DNA of 64,000 nt from MPNO01 sp965205995 (GCA_965205995.1 OZ242200.1:2728001-2792000), one strand, 5' to 3'; positions 15,543 to 24,755 are shown, counted from the stretch's first letter. Notes: generated by a model from the sequence alone, not told the origin. Program-made: numbers and translations.

Positions 15543-17626
15543 CCGCCTTGCCTGGCGACGATGCAGCCGTCGTCGCGAACTTCCGCCAGCCAGCCGGTCA
15601 TGACGAAGATCGTCGTCTCGCGCTCCTCGATTATGACCGGACCGGCTATTCCCTGTCCCGGCGAAAGCGCCGCGCGGTCATAGACCGGAACCGTCTCGCC
15701 CTCGGCGGCTACATGGACCGTCCGCGCGCCCTTCGCTCGGCCCGGCCGGGACGCGGTCTCGGCTTCGGTTTCGCCCGGAATATCGGGGCCGTGCGCGCTC
15801 ACCCGCCAGGCGACCGCCTCGACCGGCAGGTCGGAGAGGCGGAGCCCGTAGGCCGCCTCATAGGCCGCCTCGAAGGTCTCGCGAATTACCGCCGCGTCGC
15901 GCGACACGGCGGGGTTTTGGTCGAATTCCACCATCACCTCGTTCTGCTGCCCGGCATAGCGCATGTCGGCGCCGTGGCTGAACCGCATCTCGCCCGCCGC
16001 GCAGCCCGCCGCGATCATCGCCGCCTGCGCCTCGTCCTCCATCGCCGCGATCGCCGCCGCCGCCCGGTCCCAATCGAGATTCCCCGGGGTGCCGCGCGCG
16101 AGGTCGTAGCGCAGCGGGGTGATCAGCGTCCCGAAGGCCGACAGCACGCTCGCCAGCGGCGGGTAGATCACCGTCTCGCCGTCGAGCAGCTCGGCGACGA
16201 AGCAGGCATGCACCGGGCCGGCGCCGCCGAAGGCGAGCACCGGCAGCCCGCGATAGTCGAGGCCGCGGTCGGTGGCGTGCGCGCGGGCGGCGGCGGCCAT
16301 CGATTCGCCGACTACGCGAAAGACGCCCCGCGCGGCCTCGATGCGGGAAACGCCGAGCCCGGCGGCGAGAGCGTCGACCGCGCGCTCGGCGGCGTCCAAA
16401 TCGAGCGCCATGTCGCCGCCGAGGAAATTGCCCTCGTCGAGCAGGCCGAGCACCAGATCGGCATCGGTCACCGTCGCCGCCGTGCCGCCCCTCGCATAGC
16501 AGGCCGGGCCGGGCTCCGAGCCCGCGCTGTCGGGGCCCACCTTCATCAGCCCGAGCCCGTCGACCGAGGCGATCGAGCCGCCGCCGGCGCCGATCTCGAT
16601 CATGTCGATCGCCGGCACCAGGATCGGGAACCCGCTGCCCGCCTTGAAGCGCCAGGCGCGGTCGACCTCGAACTGCCCGGTGACGGTGGGGCGACGGTCC
16701 TCGATCAGGCAGGCCTTGGCGGTGGTCCCGCCCATGTCGAAGGAGAGCAGCCGGTCGAGCGCCAGGCGCTCGGCGAGATGGCTCGCCGCCAGCGCGCCGG
16801 CCGCCGGCCCCGATTCCACCATGCGGACCGGAAACCGTTCCGCCGTCGCGGCGCCGAGCACGCCGCCATTCGACATCATGATCAGCGGCGCGGGGGCGAA
16901 GCCGCGCTGTTCCAGCACAAGCGCGAGCCGGCGCAGATAGGGGGCGACGATGGGCTGGGTATAGGCATTGAGCACCGCGGTCGCGGCGCGCGGGTATTCG
17001 CGGATCTGCGGCGCCACCTCCGACGACAGCGAGACGTGGAGCGCCGGCAGGCGGTCGGCCAGCAGGTCGCGCACCCGGCGCTCGTTCTCGCCGTTGACAT
17101 AGGCGTTGAGCAAGCAGACCGCCACCGAGCCGATCTCCGCCTCGGCGAGTCGCCGGGCGATGGCGGCGATCTCGCCGGGATCTACCGGCCTGGCCACGTG
17201 TCCGTCGGCCAGCACCCGCTCATCCACCCCGAAGCTGCGCTCGCGCGGCACCAGGGGTGCCGCGTATTCGATCTGCGGGTCGAACATGTCGTAGCGGTGC
17301 TCGTCGCGGATATGGAGCACGTCGCGGAACCCGGCGGTGACCAGCAGCGCCGTCGGCGGGCCCGACCGCGTGACCACCGCGTTGGTCACCACGGTGGTCG
17401 CATGGACGATCACGTCGTCGACATCGGCGGGCGCGATGCCGGCCTTCGCCATCACCCCGTCGACGGCGGCGAAGAACCCCTCCAGCAGATCGCCATGGGT
17501 GGTCAGGTACTTGTCCGAGACGACCCGCCCGTCGCCCCGGCGCAGCACCGCATCGGTAAACGTCCCGCCGATATCGACCGCGATGCGGTAGCGGGGTGCG
17601 GGATTCTGAACTGCGGGTTGTGTCAT
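15539..17626 (-). CDS. Hydantoinase A/oxoprolinase-family protein (HyuA-type)
   Basis: This 695-residue HyuA has DIGGTFTD at 18-25, VHATTVVTNAV, SFDMGGTTAK and EIGAGGGSIAS. HIRDEHRYDMFDPQIEY, the aromatic-rich segment after the first domain, is typical of hydantoinase-like members. It is the first gene of the hyuAB-cupin operon. Its start is 24 bases beyond the stop of the PIN-domain gene on the same strand, so it could be read through from the toxin-antitoxin promoter. It is distinct in sequence from the other four HyuA proteins, so the copies are not recent tandem duplicates. Confidence 0.95.
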   Translation of the reverse strand: MTQPAVQNPAPRYRIAVDIGGTFTDAVLRRGDGRVVSDKYLTTHGDLLEGFFAAVDGVMAKAGIAPADVDDVIVHATTVVTNAVVTRSGPPTALLVTAGFRDVLHIRDEHRYDMFDPQIEYAAPLVPRERSFGVDERVLADGHVARPVDPGEIAAIARRLAEAEIGSVAVCLLNAYVNGENERRVRDLLADRLPALHVSLSSEVAPQIREYPRAATAVLNAYTQPIVAPYLRRLALVLEQRGFAPAPLIMMSNGGVLGAATAERFPVRMVESGPAAGALAASHLAERLALDRLLSFDMGGTTAKACLIEDRRPTVTGQFEVDRAWRFKAGSGFPILVPAIDMIEIGAGGGSIASVDGLGLMKVGPDSAGSEPGPACYARGGTAATVTDADLVLGLLDEGNFLGGDMALDLDAAERAVDALAAGLGVSRIEAARGVFRVVGESMAAAARAHATDRGLDYRGLPVLAFGGAGPVHACFVAELLDGETVIYPPLASVLSAFGTLITPLRYDLARGTPGNLDWDRAAAAIAAMEDEAQAAMIAAGCAAGEMRFSHGADMRYAGQQNEVMVEFDQNPAVSRDAAVIRETFEAAYEAAYGLRLSDLPVEAVAWRVSAHGPDIPGETEAETASRPGRAKGARTVHVAAEGETVPVYDRAALSPGQGIAGPVIIEERETTIFVMTGWLAEVRDDGCIVARQGG

Positions 17627-17650
17627 GGTCGTTTCGCTACGATTTGCGAT

Positions 17651-18058
17651 CTACAACCGCTCCAAGGCTTCACGAGCGGTCACTATGGGGATGCCGTGGA
17701 CTTCCCCCAGCGAGAGCATGTGTTTCTTGTCGCCCGATACAATGAGATCGACATTCCCGGCGATTGCCGCCGCCAGAATTGGATTGTCCTTCGGGTCGGG
17801 GGACAGATCGACCGCAGGATGCCCCTCTACCACAAGAGCGCGCTCATTGATGTTCCCGACAATCGCCAGCGCCCCATCGGCGTCCACCAATCGTCGGATA
17901 CGGGGTCGCGCGAGCACATCGGCCAATTCGGCAAGCTGCGGCGCCGACGTGACGAGCTCGATCTCGCCCCGCAGCCATGCCCGATAGAGTCTGTCCGGAG
18001 GCGTGCCCTTGGTAATCAGCGCACCGATCAGGATATTGGTATCAAGGACGACCCGCAC
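17651..18058 (-). CDS. PIN-domain ribonuclease, putative toxin of a type II toxin-antitoxin pair
   Basis: The 135-residue protein starts MRVVLDTNILIGAL, with the first PIN acidic residue, and has DPKDNPILAAAIAG and LIVSGDKKHML carrying the later acidic residues of the metal site. PIN toxins cleave RNA and are held inactive by the cognate antitoxin. The start is GTG and overlaps the 3' end of the antitoxin gene by 17 bases, the usual arrangement for translational coupling. Lower GC and flanking AT-rich DNA than the surroundings suggest the pair was acquired separately. Confidence 0.86.
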   Translation of the reverse strand: MRVVLDTNILIGALITKGTPPDRLYRAWLRGEIELVTSAPQLAELADVLARPRIRRLVDADGALAIVGNINERALVVEGHPAVDLSPDPKDNPILAAAIAGNVDLIVSGDKKHMLSLGEVHGIPIVTAREALERL

Positions 18059-18278
18059 GCGCGGCGTCCACCTCGCAATCGATCAGGTCGAGGAGTTCGT
18101 CCTGGTCGTACGCCGCGTTGCGTTCCTTGATCCGGTCGACGGTGTGGTCGAACACATAGCGGCGCACGGCCTTGTCCACGAGCCGCGACAAATCGCCTTT
18201 CTTGCCGCCGTTGCGCGCAAGGAACAGGCGGATCGCCCGGTCCGTCTCGTCGGGAATCGAGAGGCTCCAACGGGTCAT
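18042..18278 (-). CDS. Ribbon-helix-helix-like antitoxin
   Basis: The 78-residue protein begins MTRWSLSIPDETDRAIRLFLARNGG, a beta strand followed by a helix as in CopG/RHH DNA-binding domains. A charged C-terminal part (AYDQDELLDLIDCEVDAAR) could wrap the toxin. The ATG follows GGAGGACGATTTCC, a strong ribosome-binding site, which decides this start over an earlier in-frame ATG nine codons upstream. It is upstream of and overlaps the PIN gene. It likely represses its own promoter. Confidence 0.83.
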   Translation of the reverse strand: MTRWSLSIPDETDRAIRLFLARNGGKKGDLSRLVDKAVRRYVFDHTVDRIKERNAAYDQDELLDLIDCEVDAARAGRP

Positions 18279-18296
18279 GGAAATCGTCCTCCCGCG

Positions 18297-18310
18297 CTTG
18301 TACACACAAG
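18297..18310. promoter_or_regulatory. Candidate operator of the toxin-antitoxin pair
   Basis: CTTGT-ACAC-ACAAG, a perfect 5-bp inverted repeat with a 4-bp spacer, sits about 20 bases upstream of the antitoxin ATG, just beyond its ribosome-binding site. RHH antitoxins usually bind such short palindromes. Position supports the call; length is too short for certainty. Confidence 0.3.
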
Positions 18311-18369
18311 CACACAGACTTACAGCTTATCGGTCCCGGACCCTCATTTCCAGCGCGCCGGCCGGGTAA

Positions 18370-18416
18370 CGTCAGGAAAAGGGGCGCCGGCTTCACCGGC
18401 GCCCCTTTTCCTGACG
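18370..18416 (-). terminator. Perfect 21-bp stem hairpin, likely terminator of the hyuAB operon
   Basis: Two exactly complementary 21-base arms flank a 5-base loop (CTTCA on the plus strand). The arms end in the A-rich/T-rich blocks GGAAAAGGGG and CCCCTTTTCC, giving a GC-rich upper stem and a short T run on either strand. It lies downstream of the HyuB stop at 18529 on the minus strand, and upstream of the toxin-antitoxin pair. A closely similar core recurs at 22678-22707 after another gene. Confidence 0.65.
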
Positions 18417-18420
18417 AGTA

Positions 18421-18530
18421 TAGCGAATTTACCCCAAAACGCGTCCCGTGTCAAGCAAAATTTATCTTATTCGGTTATTATATTAAATATAGACGTATAA
18501 TTCAGTTTTTTTCTGCTGTAAGATCATTTT
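18421..18530. other. AT-rich island in high-GC DNA
   Basis: By hand count this stretch is only about one third G+C, and the central 50 bases are below 20 percent, against roughly two thirds or more around it. It separates the toxin-antitoxin module from the 3' end of a hyuAB operon. No open frame, tRNA or recombinase site is recognisable. It may be a remnant of transferred DNA. Confidence 0.7.
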
Positions 18531-20280
18531 ACGACCCTCTCAGCCGGCCGGTCGCCGCCCGGTCGACCGCGCCCGCCTCGTCGAGCGCGACGCGGTAGAC
18601 CTCGCGCGCCTTCCGGCGTGTCACATAGCCGGCCGCCACGTCTTCGGCCACGGATTCGGGGTCGCGCGCTTGCGCCGGGCCGAACCCGCCGCCGCCGCCG
18701 GTGCGGAGCCGGAAGCGATCGCCGGGCTTGAGTTCCGTGACGCCCTTGAGCAGGCGCCGGGTTTCGCCGTCGGCGGGTTCGATCGTCCCGTCGGCGCCCT
18801 CGCCCTCGCCGCCGCCGTCGACGCCCCAGGGCCGGCAGCGCGTGCGGTCGATCTGGACGCTGAACCCGGACTCCGACAGCACGCGGACCACCTTTTCCGT
18901 CCCCAGCCCGCCGCGATATGTGCCGTCGCCGGCGGAATCGGGGCGGATCGCGATGGTCTCGACCAGCAGCGGGCACAGCGCCTCCTGCACCTCGACCGGC
19001 ACGTCGAGGGTGTCGCCATGCGCCATCGTCTTGTAGGGGCCGCTGCCGTCGGCCGAGGCCGTCGCCCCCCAACCGCCGTGAGCGGTGTCGATCTGCTGGT
19101 AGAGCGCGCCGGTCGCCGGGTCGGTGCCGAAGAACCAGTGCGCGGCGAAGGTGGCGTGATGGCCGCCCGAGGCGCGCGACGGATCGGCCTTGCCGACCGC
19201 CCGGATGACGGTGTCGATCACCGTCGGCAGGGTCGCGGAATACATCCCCATCGGCGCGGTCGCCGGCGCGCTGAGAAACGTGCCGTCGGGGATGACGATC
19301 TCGAGCGGGCGGAAACACCCCTCGTTCGCCGGCTCGTCGGGCGCGGTGAGGATCTTGAAGGCGATCCTGGCGGCCGGCCAGGCGCCGCCATAGACGCCCG
19401 AGTTGAGCGGCCCCCTGAGCACCCCGCCGACGCCGGAGAAGTCGATTGTCATGGTCTCGCCCGCGATCCGCACCTCGACCGCGACCGGCACCGGGACGTC
19501 GCCGTCGATCCCGTCATTGTCGAGGAAGGATTCGGCGCGCCAGACGCCGTCCGGCAGGTCGCGCACCCCGCGCCGCGCCACCGCTTCGCTGCGGTCCCAG
19601 ATCGCCTCGATGGCGCCCCGCATCGTCGCCGCGCCGTAGCGCTCGATCATCGCGCGGAACTTCTTCTTGCCGGTCAGCGTGCCGGCGAGCTGGGACTCGA
19701 GATCGCCCAGCACCATGGTCGGGAAGCGGGTGTTGATCTCGATGGTGCGGTAGAAATCCTCGTTGCGCACGCCCTTCGACCACAGCTTCACGCTGCGGAA
19801 CTGGATCCCTTCCTGGAAGATCTCGGTCGCGCCGGTGGCGCTGCACGAGCCCACCGTCGAACCGCCGACATCGATCCAGTGGACCAGCACGCACATGAAG
19901 CCGAACAGCGCGCCCGACCCGGCGAAGACCGGGGTGTACATCACCACGTTGTTGAGGTGCTGGCCGAGCGTGCCGGCATGGTTGGAAATCAGGATGTCGC
20001 CGTCGTGGATGTTGTCGATCCCGTGCACCGCGATGCCGTCGCGCACCGCGACGCCGAGCGCGTTGGCAACGAAGATCGGGATCGAGCCGGTGCCCTGCGC
20101 CACCAGCCTGCCCTCGGCGTCGACCAGCCCGGAGGCGAAATCCTTGTACTCGTAGACCAGCGGGCTGAAGGCGGTGCGGGTGATGTTGGCGTCGATCTCG
20201 TTGGGGATCGCGATCAGCCCGTGGCCGATGATTTCCAGCGTGATCGGATCGATCTCCGTCTTGAGCCGTGCATCGTCCAT
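18529..20280 (-). CDS. Hydantoinase B/oxoprolinase-family protein
   Basis: The 583-residue HyuB has TEIDPITLEIIGHGLIAIPNE near the N-terminus, ILISNHAGTLGQHLNNVVMYTPVF, SFLDNDGIDGDVPVPVAVEV and the C-terminal RTGGGGGFGPAQARDPESV. The ATG follows GGAGACTGAAC, and the frame's longer upstream extension is rejected. It starts two bases after the stop of its HyuA partner. SNHAGTLGQHLNN replaces the more usual TNDP motif, so this copy may differ in metal or substrate binding. The last 30 codons run into the AT-rich island and the stop is TAA. Confidence 0.93.
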   Translation of the reverse strand: MDDARLKTEIDPITLEIIGHGLIAIPNEIDANITRTAFSPLVYEYKDFASGLVDAEGRLVAQGTGSIPIFVANALGVAVRDGIAVHGIDNIHDGDILISNHAGTLGQHLNNVVMYTPVFAGSGALFGFMCVLVHWIDVGGSTVGSCSATGATEIFQEGIQFRSVKLWSKGVRNEDFYRTIEINTRFPTMVLGDLESQLAGTLTGKKKFRAMIERYGAATMRGAIEAIWDRSEAVARRGVRDLPDGVWRAESFLDNDGIDGDVPVPVAVEVRIAGETMTIDFSGVGGVLRGPLNSGVYGGAWPAARIAFKILTAPDEPANEGCFRPLEIVIPDGTFLSAPATAPMGMYSATLPTVIDTVIRAVGKADPSRASGGHHATFAAHWFFGTDPATGALYQQIDTAHGGWGATASADGSGPYKTMAHGDTLDVPVEVQEALCPLLVETIAIRPDSAGDGTYRGGLGTEKVVRVLSESGFSVQIDRTRCRPWGVDGGGEGEGADGTIEPADGETRRLLKGVTELKPGDRFRLRTGGGGGFGPAQARDPESVAEDVAAGYVTRRKAREVYRVALDEAGAVDRAATGRLRGS

Positions 20281-20282
20281 GT

Positions 20283-22337
20283 TCAGTCTCCGATCGCGAT
20301 GCGGATTTCGCCTAGCGCGCCGAGGCGGCAAGTGTCGCCGGGGCCGATGACGGTGGTGGCGCCGTATTCCTCGACGATCAGCGGTCCCTCGGCCGCGAAC
20401 CCGGCGGGCAGGGACGCCCGGCGCCGGACCGGCGTTTCGATCCAGCCCCCGGCGGCGCTGAACCAGACCGGCCGCGACGCCGGCGCCGCCCCGGCGGCGT
20501 CTTCGCGGCGCGGCAGGCGGGCGAGATCGGGTTTTTCGGTGCGGGCATAGGCGCTGACCCGGATGCCGACGATCTCGATGGGTGCGATCCCGTCGGAATG
20601 GCCGAAGCGGTCCCGGTAATAGGCCTCGAAGGCGGCCCGCAGGGCCGCCGCTCCGCCGATCTCGGTCAAGGGCATGACGAAGCTGTGCTTCTGGCCTCGA
20701 TAGCGCATCTCGATCGAGCGCGCCAGCGTCGCCTCGGCGCCCGGCACCTCGGCGGCCACGATGCCGGCGCCGTGGCGGTCGGCCTCGGCGAAGGCCTCGC
20801 GGATCTCGGGCAGGTTGGCGTCGTCGAGGTCGCGGATCATGGTGCGCGCGACATCGAGCCTGGCATCGGCGAGCAGCATGCCGATGGCCGAGAAATTGCC
20901 CGGCTCGGGCGGCACGATCACGGTGCCGATTTCGAGCTCGCGGGCGAGCGACGAGGCGTAGAGCGGCCCGCTGCCGCCGAAGGCGAATAGCGTGAAGTCG
21001 CGCGGGTCGTGGCCGCGCTCGACGGTGATCTGGCGGATCGCGCCGGTCATCGTCACCGCGGCGATTGCGAGCATCCCCTCCGCCGTCGCCTCGACCGGCC
21101 GGTCAGCCATGCCGATCGGGCCGGCCACGCGTTCCCGGATCGCCGCGGAAGCGGCGTCGCGGTCGAGCTCGAGCCCGCCGCCCAGGAACACCCCGGCGCC
21201 GATCCGCCCGAGCACCAGGTTGGCGTCGGTCACCGTGGGCTCGGTGCCGCCGCGGCCGAAGGCGACCGGGCCGGGATCGGACCCCGCGCTCTTCGGCCCG
21301 ATGCGGAGCCGCCCGCCGGCGTCGACCCAGGCGATCGAGCCGCCGCCGGCGCCGACCTCGACGATGTCGACCACCGAACCCCGGATCGGGAAGCCGGTGT
21401 CGTACCCGCCGACGAAATAGGGCGAGCTCAGCCCGAACGCGCCGCCCTGGATGACCGCGCATTTCGCCGTGGTGCCGCCCATGTCGAAGGCGATCAGGTT
21501 CGGAATGCCGAGCGCCTCGCCATAGGCGCCGGCGCCGATGCAGCCGCCCACCGGCCCCGATTCGATCAGCGCTATGGGTTCGCGCAACGTGCGCTCGACC
21601 GACAGCACGCCGCCATTGGAGCCCATCATGTAGAGCGTGCTCTCGAACCCGCCTTCGCCGAGGCGCCGTTCCAGCCGCGCCGCATAGGCCGCCATGCGCG
21701 GGCCGACGACGGCGTTCGCCGCCGCCGTGCAGCAGCGCTCGTATTCGTACCATTCGCGGGTGAGCTCGGTGCCGGCGGTCACGTAGATCCCGGGGAGCCG
21801 CGCCCGCAGGCGCTCGGCGACGGCGCGTTCGTTGCGGTCGTCGCGATAGGCGTTGAGGAAGGAGACCGCCACCGCCTCGACGTCGAGCCCGGCGATGATC
21901 CCGGCGAGCCGGTCGACCTCCTCCGGATCGGGCTCGGCCAGCACCTCGCCGCGCCCGTGCACCCGCTCGTCGATTTCGAAGCGGAGCGCGCGCGGGATCA
22001 GCGGCGGGGCGCGGCGGAACTCGATATCGAAGGGGTTGGTGCGGTTGCCGCGGGCAAGCTCGAGAGTATCGCGGAACCCCTTGGTGGTGACCAGCGCCGC
22101 CCTGGCGCCGGAGCGCTGGAGCAGGGTGTTGATGACCAGCGTCGTGCCGTGCTTGGCGAGCAGGGCCCGGCTGAGATCCACCTTGGCCTCGGCGACGCAC
22201 TCCATCACGCCCTCGACCAGGTCGCCATAGGTGGTCAGCGCCTTGGCATAGGAGACCTCGCCCCTCTCCATGTCGAAGGCGGCGATGTCGGTAAAGGTGC
22301 CCCCGGTATCCACGGCAACGATCAACGACATGGTCAT
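20283..22337 (-). CDS. Hydantoinase A/oxoprolinase-family protein (HyuA-type)
   Basis: The 684-residue HyuA has DTGGTFTD at 10-17, AKHGTTLVINTLLQRSG, AFDMGGTTAKC, EVGAGGGSIAWVD and PKSAGSDPGPVAFGRGG. The segment LARGNRTNPFDIEFRR replaces the hydantoinase-type aromatic segment seen in other copies, suggesting a different substrate class. It is paired with the HyuB two bases downstream. Two candidate ATGs lie two codons apart at the start, and neither has a clear ribosome-binding site. Upstream is a long intergenic region with a palindromic repeat and a terminator. Confidence 0.95.
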   Translation of the reverse strand: MTMSLIVAVDTGGTFTDIAAFDMERGEVSYAKALTTYGDLVEGVMECVAEAKVDLSRALLAKHGTTLVINTLLQRSGARAALVTTKGFRDTLELARGNRTNPFDIEFRRAPPLIPRALRFEIDERVHGRGEVLAEPDPEEVDRLAGIIAGLDVEAVAVSFLNAYRDDRNERAVAERLRARLPGIYVTAGTELTREWYEYERCCTAAANAVVGPRMAAYAARLERRLGEGGFESTLYMMGSNGGVLSVERTLREPIALIESGPVGGCIGAGAYGEALGIPNLIAFDMGGTTAKCAVIQGGAFGLSSPYFVGGYDTGFPIRGSVVDIVEVGAGGGSIAWVDAGGRLRIGPKSAGSDPGPVAFGRGGTEPTVTDANLVLGRIGAGVFLGGGLELDRDAASAAIRERVAGPIGMADRPVEATAEGMLAIAAVTMTGAIRQITVERGHDPRDFTLFAFGGSGPLYASSLARELEIGTVIVPPEPGNFSAIGMLLADARLDVARTMIRDLDDANLPEIREAFAEADRHGAGIVAAEVPGAEATLARSIEMRYRGQKHSFVMPLTEIGGAAALRAAFEAYYRDRFGHSDGIAPIEIVGIRVSAYARTEKPDLARLPRREDAAGAAPASRPVWFSAAGGWIETPVRRRASLPAGFAAEGPLIVEEYGATTVIGPGDTCRLGALGEIRIAIGD

Positions 22338-22425
22338 GCGCCCATGGTAGCGCGATGCGGCGGGTGGATCACGGTGCCGTCGCCCGGAGCGTATCCGCCC
22401 TGGACGGAACCGTCTCCGCCCCCCT

Positions 22426-22547
22426 CGTCATATCGACTGGAGTCGCGCGAAGCGCGGCGGAGCGGAGATATCTGTCGCGCACGACGCGGCGCCTGCGCGG
22501 CAAGATTTCTCTGCTCCGCGCCTCAAGGCGCTCGGGTCGAAATGACG
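22426..22547. repeat. Long imperfect palindromic intergenic repeat
   Basis: The outer arms CGTCATATCGAC and GTCGAAATGACG pair with one mismatch. Inside, GCGGAGCGGAGATATCT pairs with AGATTTCTCTGCTCCGC with a few mismatches. It is a single long hairpin of the alphaproteobacterial intergenic-repeat kind, within the 390-base gap between the HyuA start and the PhoX stop. The rest of the gap (about 22548-22677) shows no gene. Confidence 0.7.
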
Positions 22548-22677
22548 GGTGGGGGGTGGCGCGCTGACCATGACCGACAGCAGAGTCGATCGCCGGCCGG
22601 TCGCCCAATCAGAATGCCAATCGCCAAGGACCGCCAGCCCGAAGAAGCCCCTGGCCAACCAACCATGGAGTTCCCGG

Positions 22678-22707
22678 CGAAAAGGGGCGCTTGAGCGCCC
22701 CTTTTCG
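22678..22707 (-). terminator. Intrinsic terminator after the PhoX gene
   Basis: A perfect 13-bp inverted repeat with a TTGA loop has the form CGAAAAGGGGCGC...GCGCCCCTTTTCG. It stands 21 bases past the PhoX-family stop on the minus strand. The stem is GC-rich at the loop and ends in a T run. Because it is symmetrical it could also stop transcription on the plus strand. Confidence 0.75.
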
Positions 22708-22728
22708 GCCTCACCGGTCGGCGGGGAG

Positions 22729-24603
22729 TCAGCCGATCGGCCCGCCGTCCGCCCGCGCGATGGCGATGACCGACGAGCGCGGCACGCTGTCGCCGCCGTC
22801 GGGGAAATGGCTGTTGCCCTTCTCGCCCGGGTGCTGGATGCCGACGAAGAGCGTCCTGCGGTCGGGGCTCCAGGCGATGCCGGTGACCTCGCACTCCTTC
22901 GGACCCACCATGAAGCGGCGGATTGCGCCGGTCGCCGGGTCGCCGACCAGCATCTGGTTGTTGCCCTGCCCGGCGAAGCCGCCCGTGTCGGTGTATTTGC
23001 CGTCGGTCTGGATCCACAGCATGCCGTTGCCGTCGAAGGCGAGCCCGTCGGGCGAGTTGAACATGTTGCCGGGGGTCACGTTCCCCGATCCCGCATTGGC
23101 GTCCGAATGGACCGCCGGGTTGCCGGCAACGACATAGAGGTCCCATGAGAAACCGGTGGCGAGATGGTCGCCGCCATCGGGGCGCCAGCGGACGATCTGG
23201 CCGTAGAGATTGCCGGCGCGCGGGTTGGGGCCGCCGACCGGGGTCGGATCGCCGCCCTTGTTGGGCTTCCTGCCGCGGTTCTTGTTGTTGGTGAGGCAGC
23301 AGTAGATTTCCGCTTTCTTCGGGTTCGCCGCCACCCATTCGGGCCGGTCCATGGTGGTCGCCCCGATTGCGGAGGCCGCCATGCGGGTGTGGATGCAGAT
23401 TTCCGCGAGCGAGGGCATTCCGGTGGCCTCGGGTGTGAGCTCCACCCATTCGCCGCGCCCGCCATCGGCGAATTTGGCGGCGAACAGCCGGCCGGTTTCC
23501 AGGAGGTTCCCGTTGTCGCCGCCCTCGACATAGCGTTCGTTGCTGACGAAGCGGTATATGAACTCGCCCCGCTCGTCGTCGCCCATATAGACCACGACCC
23601 GCCCGTCGGCGGCGAGCACGACCTCCGCGTTCTCGTGCTTGAAGCGGCCGAGCGCGGTCCGCTTCTTCGGCGTCGACGACGGATCGAGCGGGTCGATCTC
23701 GACGATATAGCCCGCGCGGTTGGGCTCGTTGGGATGCCTGGCGATATCGAACCGCTCGTCCGCACTCGCCCACGCATCGCCCCGGTCCTTCAGCCCGATA
23801 CCGTAGCGCTCGAAGGCCGGACCGGGCTTGAGTGCGGGGTCGCTCGACGAGAAATAGAGGTTGAAATTCTCCTCGCAGGCGAGATGGGTGCCCCAAGGCG
23901 TGCGCCCGTTGCCGCAATCGTTCCAGGTGCCGAGGCTGCGCGCGCCCGCGGGATCGGCGGCGGTCCTGAGCAAAGCGTGGCCGCGCGCGGGACCGGTTAT
24001 CTCCATCGGCGTGTCGGCGGTGATCCGCCGGTTGTAGGGCGAGTCCCTGACGATCGACCAGCGACCGCCCCGCTCCGCGATCTCGATGACCGACACCCCG
24101 TGCCCGGCCTTGCCCTTGCGCACGTCGTCGGCGGTCCCGGGCTTGCCGCCGGGGTAGACGATCGAGCGGTTCACATACTCGTTGTTGACGACAAGCACGT
24201 TCCGGCCGCGATCGGCGAACAGCGACATGCCGTCATTGTTGTCGCCGAAGGCGCGTTCCTGGCTCTCCCCGGTGCCGCGCGTCTTCGGGTCGAAGTCGGC
24301 CCCGTTCGACCACATCGGATCGCCCCATCTGGCGACGACGTGCCAGCGGTAACCCTTTGGGACCGTAATCGTATCCAGCGTGTTGGCGGCAACGGGATCG
24401 AACCCGAACCGGTTGCCGCCGGCGAGCGCCGCCAGCGGCTTCAGCGCGCCGGCGCCGGCGACGAAGGAAGCGGCGCCGAACGCCACTCCGCCAAGCAAAG
24501 CCCGCCGAGAGAGAGCCCGTTCCGCCAGACGTTCGAAATCGGTCTCTTCGGTGTCCGGGCTCGATGAGCGCGCATCCGTTTCGGTGAGTTTCGTGGCCGA
24601 CAA
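22729..24603 (-). CDS. PhoX-family (DUF839) Tat-exported protein, putative alkaline phosphatase
   Basis: The mature part matches PhoX-type proteins: WNDCGNGRTPWGTHLACEEN, RFKHENAEVV, VYMGDDERGEFIYRF, and FNSPDGLAFDGNGMLWIQTDG near the C-terminus. In characterised PhoX, such residues bind iron and calcium. An ALSRRALLGGVAFGAASF twin-arginine signal near residues 30-48 indicates export of the folded protein to the periplasm. I prefer a TTG start because AGGAGGAG lies seven bases before it. Two ATGs 16 and 22 codons upstream (up to 24669) have no ribosome-binding site. It likely releases phosphate from phosphate esters; activity was not tested. Single gene with its own terminator. Confidence 0.9.
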   Translation of the reverse strand: MSATKLTETDARSSSPDTEETDFERLAERALSRRALLGGVAFGAASFVAGAGALKPLAALAGGNRFGFDPVAANTLDTITVPKGYRWHVVARWGDPMWSNGADFDPKTRGTGESQERAFGDNNDGMSLFADRGRNVLVVNNEYVNRSIVYPGGKPGTADDVRKGKAGHGVSVIEIAERGGRWSIVRDSPYNRRITADTPMEITGPARGHALLRTAADPAGARSLGTWNDCGNGRTPWGTHLACEENFNLYFSSSDPALKPGPAFERYGIGLKDRGDAWASADERFDIARHPNEPNRAGYIVEIDPLDPSSTPKKRTALGRFKHENAEVVLAADGRVVVYMGDDERGEFIYRFVSNERYVEGGDNGNLLETGRLFAAKFADGGRGEWVELTPEATGMPSLAEICIHTRMAASAIGATTMDRPEWVAANPKKAEIYCCLTNNKNRGRKPNKGGDPTPVGGPNPRAGNLYGQIVRWRPDGGDHLATGFSWDLYVVAGNPAVHSDANAGSGNVTPGNMFNSPDGLAFDGNGMLWIQTDGKYTDTGGFAGQGNNQMLVGDPATGAIRRFMVGPKECEVTGIAWSPDRRTLFVGIQHPGEKGNSHFPDGGDSVPRSSVIAIARADGGPIG

Positions 24604-24755
24604 TTCAACTCCTCCTCGCGCCGCAGCAGTAGCGGCGTCACCAGCAACCATAACCGAGCCGCCCATCATGGGGACGCGGCGAGGCGATATGGGACCGGGC
24701 TCGTTTCATCACGATGACGGGAGCATTACGCGCGCATGAAACTTCCGGTGGGGCC

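Noticed and set aside
17651..18530. Integrative element or prophage remnant around the AT-rich patch
   Set aside because: No integrase, transposase, tRNA target or direct-repeat att site is visible; only base composition and the toxin-antitoxin genes suggest transfer.
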